Source: M3007 sp031425035 (lineage in GTDB: Bacteria; Bacteroidota; Bacteroidia; Chitinophagales; Saprospiraceae). Taken from it: a stretch of DNA of 64,000 bases. Each line of letters starts with the position of its first letter. Within the stretch, counting starts at the first letter, position 1. The notes under the pieces are model-generated. The model saw only the letters and a list, made by a program, of their open reading frames with translations. It was not told where the DNA came from and ran no database searches. Position numbers and translations under genes: made by a program. Positions 34,386-44,183 of the stretch are shown one piece after another. The stretch lies in assembly GCA_031425035.1 (NCBI GenBank), contig JANPIN010000109.1, positions 70,841-134,840 on the forward strand. The letters are read 5' to 3'.

Positions 34386-37130
34386 ATGAACGTCCGATTA
34401 CATTTTTTCCGCTGTCTGGTAATGATTGGCTGGCTATTAATACCCACACTAGTCAAGGCGCAAAAGGTCTTTGATATAGCCGTTACGGGCGATTACCGGC
34501 ATTCGACCCTGATCGAAATGTTCCTGGATCTGGAAAAACGCTATCCGGTCAAATTTTACTACGACCCCGATGTGCTGCCTTATTACCAGGTCAACTACGA
34601 ATTCACGGGACAAACACTATTCAACGCGCTGCAAACTACCCTGCCCTCCAATGGCCTGGTTTGCATTGGCGCCCGGGAAAACGGGATTATGGTTTTACGC
34701 AAAGCCGATATGAACCGACCGTACATTAACCGGCTTTTACAAAAATGGGATGATCAGAAAATCGTGTTGCCGGACTTTCTTACTGCGTATGTGGTTGATT
34801 TACAAAGCGGTGAAGCACCTGCCAGCACAGCGCCCAGTATAGAGATCAAAGGCAACTTACGCGACGAACAGACCCGCGAGCCGATCGTGGGCGCTTCCAT
34901 CCGGGTGATCGATGAAACCAATGGCGCCAGCACCAATGCCCTGGGGAAATTCAGCCTTGCGCTTGCTCCCGGCGCTCACCGCCTGTTGGTAGAGTACATC
35001 GGTTATCGCAGTACGGAGGTGCATTTGCAGGTCAATCAGACCGGTGAAATTGAAATTCCACTACAGGCAAACACCCTGGAACTGGCCACCGTGGAAATCC
35101 AGGGTAACAAATCGGCCAACAAACAAACGGCCGTAGCGACGGGCGTTGAAATGCTCAGCGCCCAGAAGATCAAAGAGTTACCCACTTTTATGGGCGAATC
35201 AGACGTCCTTAAAAGTTTGCTGGTACTACCGGGTGTCAGCACGGTAGGCGAAGGCGCTTCGGGTTTTAACGTGCGCGGCGGCAACATCGATCAGAACCTG
35301 GTGATTCAGGACGAACTGCCCTTCTTTAACACCTCCCACGTACTCGGTTTTTTCTCGGTCTTTAACCCCGATCTGGTCCGCAGCACCACGCTGTATAAAG
35401 GCCATATTCCGGCCAGGCTGGGTGGGAAAGTAGCCTCCGCGCTGGAAGTGAAACTGCGCGAAGGCGATTTCCAAAAATGGCATGGCTCGGCCGGCGCCGG
35501 ACTGGCCGCCGGTAAACTGACCCTGGAAGGCCCGCTCTGGAAAGATAATGTCTCCATCATCGTCGGTGGGAGAACGTCTTATTCGGATTGGATGCTGAAA
35601 CGGGTACGACTCCCGGAAGTCAAAAACAGCAGTGCCTGGTTCAATGATCTCAATGCAAAAATGGCCATTCGGATCAATAAAAACGGGACCCTGAACGTGG
35701 GACTGCACCGCAGTGAGGACTACTTTCGCTATGCAGAAGAGTTTGGTTATCAATGGAAAACGCTGGGTAGTAACCTCGCCTGGCGGCAAAGTTGGAATGG
35801 CGGGGTAATCACCAGTCTGACCGCTTCGACGGGCCGGTTGGAAAACAAATTCTTTCAACCTTCCGGTTTTGACGCGTTTGAATTGACCAATGGTCTGGCG
35901 TATTCGGCTGCCAATTTTAATGCCTCCCTGCTGAGCATCGACGGCCATGAAATCATGGCGGGCCTGCAGTGGAACCGCAATAGTCCGCTGGCCCAGACTT
36001 TAGCGCCGCGTGGAACGGAGTCGGGTATTGCTTCCAATACGGTGCAGCTGGAAACCGGAGAAGAATTCGCCGTTTTTATCAGTGATGAACTCCGGATCAG
36101 CAAACGGCTTTCGCTCGATGCCGGGTTGCGGTATTCCTATTTTCGCAGCCTGGGCCCCAATCAGATTTTTACCTACGAACCGAACACGCCCTTTTCGGAA
36201 GAAACCATCATCGATAGTACGCAAATTGGCGCCAACCAGGCCGGACAGACGTATGGAGGCCCGGAGCCGCGTTTATCCCTGAATTTCAAACTCAATGCCG
36301 AGCAGAATATTAAACTGAGTTATAACCGTTTACGCCAGTACCTGCACCTGATTTCAAACACGACCGCCGCCACACCGGCCGATATCTGGCAGCCAAGTAA
36401 CCGCTATATTCAGCCACAAATCAGCGACAGCTATTCGGCCGGCTGGTTTTATGCGCCGGAAAATCACCGCTGGGAAACTTCAGTCGAGCTTTTTTTCCGA
36501 AACACCGCCCACGTGCCCGCGTACGAAGATTTTGCCACCTTACTACTCAACGACCACCTGGAAACCGAACTGATCGACGGTAAACAACAAAGTTATGGCT
36601 CCGAGTTGCTTTATCGCAAAAACGAAGGACGCTGGACGGGCTGGCTGGGTTACACCTATTCGCGGGTCTGGCAGCAGGCGCGTTCCCCCTACCCTGCCCT
36701 GTCGGTGAATCAGGGCGAATGGTTTCCGGCCAATTTTGACCAGCCGCACCAGGTTATTATGTTCACTAAATACGCCATTAACCCGGCCTTGTACTGGACG
36801 TTCAATTTCACTTACCGGACCGGTCGTCCGGTCACCGCGCCGCTCAGTGGTTATCAGGTCGGCACGGTGGTGATTCCTAATTATGCTTCCCGCAACAACC
36901 TGCGCATTCCAGACTACCATCGACTGGATGTGGGGCTTACGCTGGATAAGACCAAGTCGAAACTCAGCGGTTTGAAATGGACCCTGAATCTTTCGTTATA
37001 CAATGTATACAGCCGCAAAAACGCCTTTTCCGTTTATTTTAAACGCGATAAAAAAGGCCTGCCCAAAGCTTACCAGCTGGCCGTGGTGGGCAGTATAATT
37101 CCGGCGGCGAATCTGGTGTTTTACTGGTGA
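34386..37130 (+). CDS. TonB-dependent outer-membrane receptor with STN domain
   Basis: 914 residues from the ATG at 34386 (TTG at 34371 is a weaker alternative). Signal peptide ending LVKAQ, an STN-like secretin/TonB N-terminal domain (about 25-100, STLIEMFLDLEKRYPVKFYY), a carboxypeptidase-regulatory-like domain (about 155-235, RDEQTREPIVGASIRV), a plug (about 255-360, GEGASGFNVRGGNIDQNLVI) and a 22-strand barrel to the end. The STN domain may indicate signalling to an anti-sigma factor, but none lies nearby. It is followed by a DUF4249 lipoprotein, the standard Bacteroidota pair for uptake of an unknown, often metal- or peptide-linked, ligand. Confidence 0.93.
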   Translation: MNVRLHFFRCLVMIGWLLIPTLVKAQKVFDIAVTGDYRHSTLIEMFLDLEKRYPVKFYYDPDVLPYYQVNYEFTGQTLFNALQTTLPSNGLVCIGARENGIMVLRKADMNRPYINRLLQKWDDQKIVLPDFLTAYVVDLQSGEAPASTAPSIEIKGNLRDEQTREPIVGASIRVIDETNGASTNALGKFSLALAPGAHRLLVEYIGYRSTEVHLQVNQTGEIEIPLQANTLELATVEIQGNKSANKQTAVATGVEMLSAQKIKELPTFMGESDVLKSLLVLPGVSTVGEGASGFNVRGGNIDQNLVIQDELPFFNTSHVLGFFSVFNPDLVRSTTLYKGHIPARLGGKVASALEVKLREGDFQKWHGSAGAGLAAGKLTLEGPLWKDNVSIIVGGRTSYSDWMLKRVRLPEVKNSSAWFNDLNAKMAIRINKNGTLNVGLHRSEDYFRYAEEFGYQWKTLGSNLAWRQSWNGGVITSLTASTGRLENKFFQPSGFDAFELTNGLAYSAANFNASLLSIDGHEIMAGLQWNRNSPLAQTLAPRGTESGIASNTVQLETGEEFAVFISDELRISKRLSLDAGLRYSYFRSLGPNQIFTYEPNTPFSEETIIDSTQIGANQAGQTYGGPEPRLSLNFKLNAEQNIKLSYNRLRQYLHLISNTTAATPADIWQPSNRYIQPQISDSYSAGWFYAPENHRWETSVELFFRNTAHVPAYEDFATLLLNDHLETELIDGKQQSYGSELLYRKNEGRWTGWLGYTYSRVWQQARSPYPALSVNQGEWFPANFDQPHQVIMFTKYAINPALYWTFNFTYRTGRPVTAPLSGYQVGTVVIPNYASRNNLRIPDYHRLDVGLTLDKTKSKLSGLKWTLNLSLYNVYSRKNAFSVYFKRDKKGLPKAYQLAVVGSIIPAANLVFYW

Positions 37131-37158
37131 TTGTGTTTCATTTACAAAAAGAGCAAAC

Positions 37159-38265
37159 GTGAAAAAGTATACTATATCTGCCTTATACCTGTTGGTCCTG
37201 GTTTTGCTTCTGGCCAACTGCGTCCGTGAAATTGATTTTCAGCAGGACAGTGCCGATCAATCGGATCTTGTTGTCAGCGGCACTTTTACGGATGGTCATG
37301 GGCCCCATATTTTGCGGCTCAGTCGCCCCGGCAACTACAATAAACAGGCTTTTGCGGTCGTGTCCGGCGCGAGTGTCCGACTGAAGGATGATGCAGGAAA
37401 TGTGTATGTTTATCAGGAAGTTACGCCTGCCGGCGAAGCCAGCTTCTATCAACTGGAGGCCCAGGGCGAAACGGGCCGCAGTTACACCCTGGAAATTGAG
37501 GTGGACGGTGAGCATTACCAGTCGCACCCGCAGATCATGCCCGAACCTTTTACCTTAGATACCGTGGAGGCCCATGGAGAATGGCTATATTCCAATACCT
37601 CCAATGGTACGGTGGTACGCGAACCTTTTGCGGTCGTGTATGCACGCACGAAAGCGCCGGCCGTCACTAAGGGTCATTATTTACATTGGGATTCAGAGGC
37701 TATTTATGTGTTTAATGAAATTTTACCGAAGCCCTATAAGCCCTTAAATCCCTATGGCTCGTCGCGCCAGTGTTTTATCAATAACCGGATCAATGATCAA
37801 ATTGTGGGCATCGCCGACATGAGCAAATACGCACCCGGCGGAACCGTATATGAACCGGTCGGCAAACGAAAAATTGACAATGCATTTCTAACTAAAATCG
37901 CGTTTGCCGTGTATCAGCGCTCGGTCAACCGCGAAGCGTATGAATACTGGGAAAAGATCAACAAACTACTCACTGCTACGGGTACCATTTTCGATTCGCC
38001 ACCGGCTGTAGTGGCCGGCAACATGGAAAACACCACGCATCCGAACCGGCCGGCCCTGGGCTTTTTTGAGGTCGGAGCTGCCGATACCGTGCGTATTTTC
38101 AGCGGTAATGGACAACTGGGAGATGAATTTTTACTCCAGGACAATATTTATTGCGAAATAGACTGGTCAAAATATCCACAACCGCCGGTCAATTATCCGG
38201 AATGTGATGACTGCCTGAAATGGTTAAGAGGCGCTTATTATGAAGTGCCGTGGTGGTGGCAATAG
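37159..38265 (+). CDS. DUF4249-family lipoprotein, partner of the TonB receptor
   Basis: 368 residues starting at GTG 37159 (MKKYTISALYLLVLVLLLAN-C). Lipobox LLLANC. The body has the DUF4249 layout: DLVVSGTFTDGHGPHILRLS near the start, repeated beta strands with GASVRLKDDAGNVY and a C-terminal Cys-rich end (NYPECDDCLKWLRG). The protein is probably anchored at the outer membrane, capping the receptor. It begins 28 bp after the receptor gene, which supports a functional pair. Ligand unknown. Confidence 0.85.
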   Translation: MKKYTISALYLLVLVLLLANCVREIDFQQDSADQSDLVVSGTFTDGHGPHILRLSRPGNYNKQAFAVVSGASVRLKDDAGNVYVYQEVTPAGEASFYQLEAQGETGRSYTLEIEVDGEHYQSHPQIMPEPFTLDTVEAHGEWLYSNTSNGTVVREPFAVVYARTKAPAVTKGHYLHWDSEAIYVFNEILPKPYKPLNPYGSSRQCFINNRINDQIVGIADMSKYAPGGTVYEPVGKRKIDNAFLTKIAFAVYQRSVNREAYEYWEKINKLLTATGTIFDSPPAVVAGNMENTTHPNRPALGFFEVGAADTVRIFSGNGQLGDEFLLQDNIYCEIDWSKYPQPPVNYPECDDCLKWLRGAYYEVPWWWQ

Positions 38266-38267
38266 TC

Positions 38268-40355
38268 TTACTTCCGCATCACTGAAATAGCGCAACCGCC
38301 GCCCGGCGCCAGGGCTAATTTTAATACCGAGGCTTTCGTCACGGTCACTTTGCGCACATTGACCGCAGTCGGATTTTTCTCCCAATCCGCGTCTTTTCCG
38401 TCTTCGTAAATAGTGGCTTCGTACTGTTTGTTTTTATCCAGGAAATCGAATTTGATGGTCAGTGTCCGGGCTTTTTCGTCGGTAATGCTGCCGATAAACC
38501 AATTGGGCGTCCCTTTCGCCTTTCGGGCAACGGTCAGGTAATCACCCACTTCTGCGTTCAGCACCCGGCTATCATCCCAATCCACCGCCACGTCGCGGAT
38601 GAACTGAAAAGCGGGTTGATTCGCGTAATTTTCCGGCAGATCGGCCGCCATTTGCAGGGGCGAGTACATGGTCACGTACAGGGCCAGTTGTTTGGCGATG
38701 GTCGTGTGCACCTGGTGACCATCGCGGCTGTATTTGGCGAATTTAATGTCAAAAATTCCGGGCGTATAGTCCATCGGGCCACCGAGCAGGCGGGTAAAAG
38801 GCAGGATGGTTTCATGCTCCGGCGGATTTCCGCGACTAAAAGCATTGAATTCGTTGCCCCGTGCGGCTTCGCAGGCCATGAAATTCGGGTAGGTGCGATG
38901 CAATCCCGTCGGGCGGACCGGTTCATGGGCATCCACCATAATTTTGAAAGTGGCGGCTTTCTCCAGCACGCGGTTATAGTGGTTCACCATCCACTGGCCG
39001 TCATGCCACTCCCCGCGCGGAATAATTTTGCCCACATAACCGGTTTTGGTAGCCGACAATCCCAGACGATTCATCAGCTGGTAAGCCTTGGTGGAATACT
39101 TTTCAAAACTCGTCGCTGCGCCGGAGGTCTCGTGGTGCACAATAATGGGCGCCCCTTTTTCCAGGCTGTATTTGGCCAGCGCCGGCAGGTCATAGTCGGG
39201 GTAAGGCGTTTGAAAATCAAATACGTCTTCTTTCCATTTGCCGAACCAGTCTTCCCAGCCGGTATCCCAGCCTTCTATCAGCACGCCGTTAAAACCGTTG
39301 GCTGCGGCAAAGTCGATGTACTTTCTGGCATTTTCCGTAGTTGCGCCATGGCGGCCATGGGGTTTAACGCCCACACTGTCGGCATAACTCCAGGCTGCTT
39401 TTCCGATCTGCATTTCCCACCAGATGCCCACGTATTTGGTTGGCTTGATCCAGTTGACGTCTTCGATTTTATTGGGTTCGTTGAGGTTCAGGATGAGTTT
39501 GGAATTGAGCAGACCGGCGGCATTGGTGGAGATGAGGACCACGCGCCAGGGGGTTTCAAAATTACCCGGAATAGTGGCTTTGACGGGTGGTGTCGGGGCG
39601 GGAACCAGGTTGGCGGTAAACTTCCGCGAACGATTGTCCACATGAAGCTGTAGGGCCGGAAAATTAACCAGCGCCGCTTCGTGAATAGCCAGGTGTACGC
39701 CTTCTGCCGTTTTAAAAGTGATCGGCGTAGCCACGTTTTTCATATCCACCACGTGCATGGTGGCAATAGCGGTTTCGGCCTTTAAATACGACGTGGCATC
39801 GATCGTGCTGATTTTGGAAGTCGTATACAGGTATTCATTGCTGTCATAATCGCCGGGAATCCACCAGGTGGTATGGTCGCCGGTCATCTGGAATTCGGTC
39901 AACTCTTCCTTCACCAGCAGGCTCATATCGGGTCCGGCCGATTCCGGAAATTTATAGCGAAAACCAATGCCGTCATCAAAAACCCGAAAAACAAGGGTCA
40001 ATGTTTTATCCACGCTGGACTGCAGCACGACCGTCAGTTCGTTATAGTGGTTACGAATTTGCGCCACCTCGCCCCAGACTGGTTTCCAGGTTTCATCGAA
40101 CTTGCTCGTTTGTTGCTCCTTCACCCGGAATTTATCCTGCAAATTCAGGTCCTGCATGACAAAACCCAGTTTGGATTTACCAATAACCGCTTTCCCTTTA
40201 AAGGTAGCCGAATAAAAGGGTTCCCCGCTCTCAGTCAGGCCGACCCGTACTTTAATCAGGCCGTTCGGGGATATAACCGGTGGCAGCAGGGTTTCCTTCT
40301 GGGCAAACATGGAAGTTGCCAGCAATAAGGGCAGGAACAGGAGCAGGTACTTCAT
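38268..40355 (-). CDS. Glycoside hydrolase family 97 alpha-glucosidase/galactosidase
   Basis: 695 residues from the ATG at 40355 with signal peptide MKYLLLFLPLLLATSMFA-Q. N-terminal beta-sandwich (SPNGLIKVRVGLTESGEPFY), then a TIM barrel with WWEMQIGKAAW, LIEGWDTGWEDWF, IMVDAHEPVRPTG and CEAARGNEFNAF, typical of GH97, and a small C-terminal beta domain. The Glu in DAHEP and in GNEFN fit the inverting (SusB-like) type; I judge this from memory, not by alignment. The product would be a periplasmic alpha-glucosidase. It converges with the DUF4249 gene (2 bp apart). Confidence 0.88.
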   Translation of the reverse strand: MKYLLLFLPLLLATSMFAQKETLLPPVISPNGLIKVRVGLTESGEPFYSATFKGKAVIGKSKLGFVMQDLNLQDKFRVKEQQTSKFDETWKPVWGEVAQIRNHYNELTVVLQSSVDKTLTLVFRVFDDGIGFRYKFPESAGPDMSLLVKEELTEFQMTGDHTTWWIPGDYDSNEYLYTTSKISTIDATSYLKAETAIATMHVVDMKNVATPITFKTAEGVHLAIHEAALVNFPALQLHVDNRSRKFTANLVPAPTPPVKATIPGNFETPWRVVLISTNAAGLLNSKLILNLNEPNKIEDVNWIKPTKYVGIWWEMQIGKAAWSYADSVGVKPHGRHGATTENARKYIDFAAANGFNGVLIEGWDTGWEDWFGKWKEDVFDFQTPYPDYDLPALAKYSLEKGAPIIVHHETSGAATSFEKYSTKAYQLMNRLGLSATKTGYVGKIIPRGEWHDGQWMVNHYNRVLEKAATFKIMVDAHEPVRPTGLHRTYPNFMACEAARGNEFNAFSRGNPPEHETILPFTRLLGGPMDYTPGIFDIKFAKYSRDGHQVHTTIAKQLALYVTMYSPLQMAADLPENYANQPAFQFIRDVAVDWDDSRVLNAEVGDYLTVARKAKGTPNWFIGSITDEKARTLTIKFDFLDKNKQYEATIYEDGKDADWEKNPTAVNVRKVTVTKASVLKLALAPGGGCAISVMRK

Positions 40356-40393
40356 GGAATTAGAAATAAAAAATGAGGGTTTCGACAACCTTA

Positions 40394-42676
40394 TTACTGC
40401 TTATTTACCATAATCCGGGTTGTCCAACGGCCGATTTGACTATGCATTTCTACGCTGTACAAACCTGCGGGTAAGTCCTGTAAATGAACGTTAATTGATT
40501 TATCCTCATTTACAAACGTCTGGTATAACACGGTCTCTCCCAAGGAATTTGATAATTGCAAGGTGAATGTGCCAACCAGATTACTGGGCAAGGTTACCTG
40601 TAAATTATCCGAGGTCGGGTTGGGATACACTTGTAAATCCCCAATAGTCAGGTCACGCGTGCCCGTATTGACGATATGAATAATTTGCTCCGTCGTTGTC
40701 GAACAGCCAAAAGCGGTGGAAACAGTCAGGCGAACATGGTAGGTACCCGGACCAGGAAACACATGTTCCGCAGTGGCCAGCTTAGATGTGGTACCGTCGT
40801 CAAAATCCCAGGCATATTGTACATTGGCGGAAGTGGCGGCGGAAAACTGCCAATTCAAACCGGACGTGGAAACAGCGGTAAAATCAGCATCGAGGACCGG
40901 AGCGAAACTGCCAAAGGTAAAATCCAGCCAATTCAGACGATTGGTAATCCAGGTCTTCATTTTTTGGACTTCCCCGGCGTAGGTGGAAGGCAAAAAGCCT
41001 GGATTTGGCCATACATAAACCCCTAAAATCGGCCAGTTACTGAAATTACGGACCTGTGCTTCCGCCACCACGGCCGCCATGGAATCGATGGCCGAAAAAA
41101 TACTGTCCCGGTGCAGCGTCGTGGCCCGCAGGGATTGCCAGTAACAGGATGCATCCTGAGTAAATCCGGGGTCTTCATAAAGGCGTTCCCACCAGAAAGG
41201 CACGCCGGCATCACCGCAAACGTAGTTAATGTTGAAAGCCCAGCCCGAAGTCGTAAAACCCTCGCAATAATCCGAGTTGTACCAGGCCAGGTCATAGTCC
41301 CAGACCGGCCCCATGGCGATTTTGCCATTTTTATCTTTATGGAAATAGGTGCTGAGCCGATAGCCGTCCACGTTTTTGCTCATTTCATTGATAAATAAAT
41401 AATCCAGGAACGACTTTTCATCCGCATAATGCCGCCAGCCAATCGCCGTATCCTGAAAATCAATGCCATGCAGCGCCAGTTCGAAACTGTCGACATAGGA
41501 CTTTATATAGTCATGCTGAACCGGCAGAATATTTTCAGCCCGGGGATATTCATGCTGAAAATACGTGTATCGATTCGGGCTGTTCGGTTGTGAGAACGGC
41601 GAATCCCAGCCCGGCGAATCGTTCCAGTCCAACTTTACAATATATCCGCCGGTGAGCGCTTTTCCGGTGGTATCGGATTCCGTCAGTTTACTGATATCCA
41701 GTCGGTCTTTACCGCGTTTTATTTTTTCCGTTAAAGCGTAAACGCCCATATAAGTATGGTCGATGACGACTTCGCAAAAACGGGTGCGGGAGGCATACTG
41801 GCCGGTTCGACGCGCCAGGTCATAACTTAATGCATTCCGCATCAGGGTTTTATCAGAAAAATTAGCGCTCAGCACATAGTCACTCGTGCTGGGCATACCG
41901 AGCAGGCTTACCCCCTGGTCTTCGCCAACGGAATCCTGCACTTCTACGTTGTAGGATTTTTTGGGGAAACCCTGCGTACTGTTCCCGTGAATTTCGATGC
42001 CAATGCTGCCTTCAAAAGCGGCCACTGATTGCTGAACAAAGTTGCGCTGGCCGGGTCCATTATCTATAATCCGCAGTAATGCGCCGATTTTTGGATCATC
42101 CACAATGGGCTGTCCATTGGTAGTAATGAGCAAAACCGGCAGATCGCTCGAAGAAAAAGGAAAGGGTTTACAAGGGTTGTTGCCGAAAGTAATACTCCAG
42201 TTGAAAAGCTCGCCGGCATCCGCAAAAGCATAGGTATCGAGGATGACCAGTTGCCACACGCCGTTCGGATTTTGCCCGTTATTGATCGCTCCCATGTCCC
42301 CGAAAGGCCGGAAGGAACCCGTAAATGGGTAACTGCCCGCGTAAATGGACTGCGATTCATTAGAACTCAGACAGGTGTTTATAAACCCGTCCGCATCTCC
42401 GCCAATATTGGATAACAGGGGTATCATCGTACCATCCGGTGCACGCAGACTGATGGCCAGATCTGCCGTCCAGGTATGTGTGAGGTTGATGCATACACTC
42501 ATCAGACCAAAAATCGAGGTGTCCATAGCCGACACAGGAAGACCACTTACAGGCAGATCGTAGGTAATAGCAGTACCGTCATCAGGAATAGGTGCACCGC
42601 TTCCGGTAAAAGTCTGGGCTGATAAAGACGTACTGAAAAGGAAGGCAAAAATGTACAGGCAGTAGAATTTGTGCAT
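40394..42676 (-). CDS. CotH-kinase-fold protein with P-domain and T9SS type A signal
   Basis: 760 residues. Signal peptide (MHKFYCLYIFAFLFSTSLSA-Q), proprotein-convertase P-domain (about 20-150, with LTHTWTADLAISLRAPDGTM), then a CotH domain (about 160-560: FEGSIGIEIHGNSTQGFPKK, TEKIKRGKDRLDI, GPVWDYDLAWYNSDY), a PKD domain (about 595-670) and a T9SS type A sorting domain starting at VYPNPTSDNLQV. CotH proteins of spores phosphorylate CotB-like proteins; here the substrate is unknown and likely extracellular. The glycosyltransferase upstream is 7 bp away and co-directional, so the two may be one transcript. Confidence 0.88.
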   Translation of the reverse strand: MHKFYCLYIFAFLFSTSLSAQTFTGSGAPIPDDGTAITYDLPVSGLPVSAMDTSIFGLMSVCINLTHTWTADLAISLRAPDGTMIPLLSNIGGDADGFINTCLSSNESQSIYAGSYPFTGSFRPFGDMGAINNGQNPNGVWQLVILDTYAFADAGELFNWSITFGNNPCKPFPFSSSDLPVLLITTNGQPIVDDPKIGALLRIIDNGPGQRNFVQQSVAAFEGSIGIEIHGNSTQGFPKKSYNVEVQDSVGEDQGVSLLGMPSTSDYVLSANFSDKTLMRNALSYDLARRTGQYASRTRFCEVVIDHTYMGVYALTEKIKRGKDRLDISKLTESDTTGKALTGGYIVKLDWNDSPGWDSPFSQPNSPNRYTYFQHEYPRAENILPVQHDYIKSYVDSFELALHGIDFQDTAIGWRHYADEKSFLDYLFINEMSKNVDGYRLSTYFHKDKNGKIAMGPVWDYDLAWYNSDYCEGFTTSGWAFNINYVCGDAGVPFWWERLYEDPGFTQDASCYWQSLRATTLHRDSIFSAIDSMAAVVAEAQVRNFSNWPILGVYVWPNPGFLPSTYAGEVQKMKTWITNRLNWLDFTFGSFAPVLDADFTAVSTSGLNWQFSAATSANVQYAWDFDDGTTSKLATAEHVFPGPGTYHVRLTVSTAFGCSTTTEQIIHIVNTGTRDLTIGDLQVYPNPTSDNLQVTLPSNLVGTFTLQLSNSLGETVLYQTFVNEDKSINVHLQDLPAGLYSVEMHSQIGRWTTRIMVNKQ

Positions 42677-42682
42677 GTTAGC

Positions 42683-43648
42683 TTAGTAACGTTTGACAGA
42701 TTCGATAATATAAAGGGGGCGGTTTTTTATTTCGCTGTAAATGTTGGACAAATAAATAGACATCACGTACAAATTAAGGCAGGTGATGGCAAAAAAGACG
42801 GACATGAGTACCACCAGGAAAGCCCAGCCGGAAAGGGTTTCCACGTGTTCGCCGAAGATGTCAATGTTGGTGAGTTTGACTTTTACCGCATTAAATACCG
42901 CTATGCCCGCTACCGCTACTGAAAGCAGAAAAATCCAGAGTAACAGGGATCGCAGGAAAGTAGTGAAAGAGGTGATCGCCACCAGCGAGGTACGGAATTG
43001 ATCGCCGAAGTTCGTGGCCGGATCGGTCAGCAGTGGTTCCGCGACGTCAATACTGGCGGTGTTGTACCCTACCAGTGCATAGTTGGCTTTTAAATACCGG
43101 CTGTTTTCCCGTAACCTTAATAGCGAGTTGAGCGCACGTCGGCTGATGAGCCGGCTATGGTGGGCGTAGGGGTCAAGCCGGAGCCCGGAGTAGTGCTGCA
43201 TAATACCATAGAACACTTTATACAGCAGGCGATGCGTCCAAGGCAGCCGGCGATCACGCGCCCGCAGGTAGACAATGTCGTGTCCCTGCTGGCTGTAGTC
43301 CCAGAGCTGGGTGATCAGTTCGGGTTTGGCGACAAAATCAAATTCGAAAATTGCCGTATAGTCGCCGTTCGCCCGGTCCAACCCCGCCAGCAGGGCATTA
43401 TCACGACTCACCGGAGCACTCAGGTTGAGCAGAAATATGTTTTTCCGCAGGGCTTCCGGCAAGGGTCGGATCACCTCATCGATGACCGCCTGATCGCAGT
43501 GGTTGTTGACCACTACAAATTCGTAATTGCTGAACTGTGCGTTTAGTTCTCCGAACAATCCGGTCAGCCACTGCGACAGGGCACGTACCTGCTGGTGCGT
43601 TTGCAGCACCCCTACCACGGAAACAAATGATTGGCGAACCTGGGTCAT
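42683..43648 (-). CDS. Membrane glycosyltransferase family 2 (GtrB/DPM-like)
   Basis: 321 residues from the ATG at 43648; upstream in-frame codons to 43717 lie in the promoter. N-terminal GT-A-like domain (FVSVVGVLQTHQQVRALSQW, YEFVVVNNHCDQ, RDNALLAGLDRANGDYTAIF) followed by two membrane helices (about 235-260 and 283-310), the layout of polyprenyl-phosphate glycosyltransferases. The catalytic MDADLQ of family members is replaced by FEFDFV, so activity or sugar choice may differ. It stands 7 bp upstream of the CotH/T9SS gene; a role in modification of surface proteins would fit but is inference. Confidence 0.78.
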   Translation of the reverse strand: MTQVRQSFVSVVGVLQTHQQVRALSQWLTGLFGELNAQFSNYEFVVVNNHCDQAVIDEVIRPLPEALRKNIFLLNLSAPVSRDNALLAGLDRANGDYTAIFEFDFVAKPELITQLWDYSQQGHDIVYLRARDRRLPWTHRLLYKVFYGIMQHYSGLRLDPYAHHSRLISRRALNSLLRLRENSRYLKANYALVGYNTASIDVAEPLLTDPATNFGDQFRTSLVAITSFTTFLRSLLLWIFLLSVAVAGIAVFNAVKVKLTNIDIFGEHVETLSGWAFLVVLMSVFFAITCLNLYVMSIYLSNIYSEIKNRPLYIIESVKRY

Positions 43649-43652
43649 TCCG

Positions 43653-43660
43653 CAAAGGTA
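43653..43660 (-). promoter_or_regulatory. -7 element TACCTTTG of the glycosyltransferase gene
   Basis: Minus strand TACCTTTG ends four bases before the ATG at 43648, the same spacing as for miaE. Confidence 0.5.
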
Positions 43661-43713
43661 AAAAATGGCAATGGCTAAGCGGCTAAATACTGTGCACCTG
43701 GCCGGCTTACTTG

Positions 43714-44166
43714 TCAATCCCAGACGTGCTTTTCGTCGAAAAGTACTTTATACTTATTCAAAAAAGCACGGAATTCACTTTTGAAATCCCGTTTCCGATG
43801 GTGTATGGCCTGATTCTGTATATAGCGGGCCACCACGTCTATTTCGGCCGGATTTACGGAAAATGCACCATACCCATTCTGCCAGTAAAAATTCTCGTAG
43901 GCTTTGCCCTGCGTTTTTATCCACTTGGACGAACTCTTTTTGACTTCTTCCAGCAGTTTCATTAAGGGTATTTTCTTCGATAGTATGCAAAGAATATGTA
44001 CGTGATCGTCATGCCCGCCTACTTCGATCGGGTGGCATTCGAGCTGTTGGCAAATGCCGCCCAAATAGGCGAATAAGGCCGGTTTGATCGCATCGTCGAT
44101 GAGTGGCTGCCGGTATTTCGTACTGAATACGAGGTGGACGTAGACTTTGGTGAGGGATTGGGACAT
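43714..44166 (-). mobile_element. IS200/IS605-like Y1 transposase (TnpA)
   Basis: 150 residues, complete: MSQSLTKVYVHLVFSTKYRQ start, HUH motif GGHDDHVHIL (His55, His57), and catalytic Tyr115 in VARYIQNQAIHH, the features of Y1 single-strand transposases. No TnpB follows. A set of hairpin-forming repeats lies directly upstream (44184-44774), as at REP-associated transposase loci, where the transposase is domesticated and acts on the repeats. IS200 proper is the alternative. Left and right ends of an IS could not be defined. Confidence 0.85.
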
Positions 44167-44183
44167 GGGTATAATATTTATTC

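Noticed and set aside
34211..34456. An N-terminal extension of the helicase by 82 residues
   Set aside because: The extra residues have no family match, contain a promoter-like TACTTTTG, and overlap the start of the divergent TonB receptor gene.
38616..39653. A 345-codon frame antisense to the GH97 gene
   Set aside because: The opposite strand has a full family match with signal peptide; the antisense product has no family features and contains typical shadow composition.
43714..44166. A complete active IS200/IS605 element
   Set aside because: Only the transposase is visible; no defined left/right hairpin ends, no TnpB and no target duplication (none is expected for this type) could be placed.
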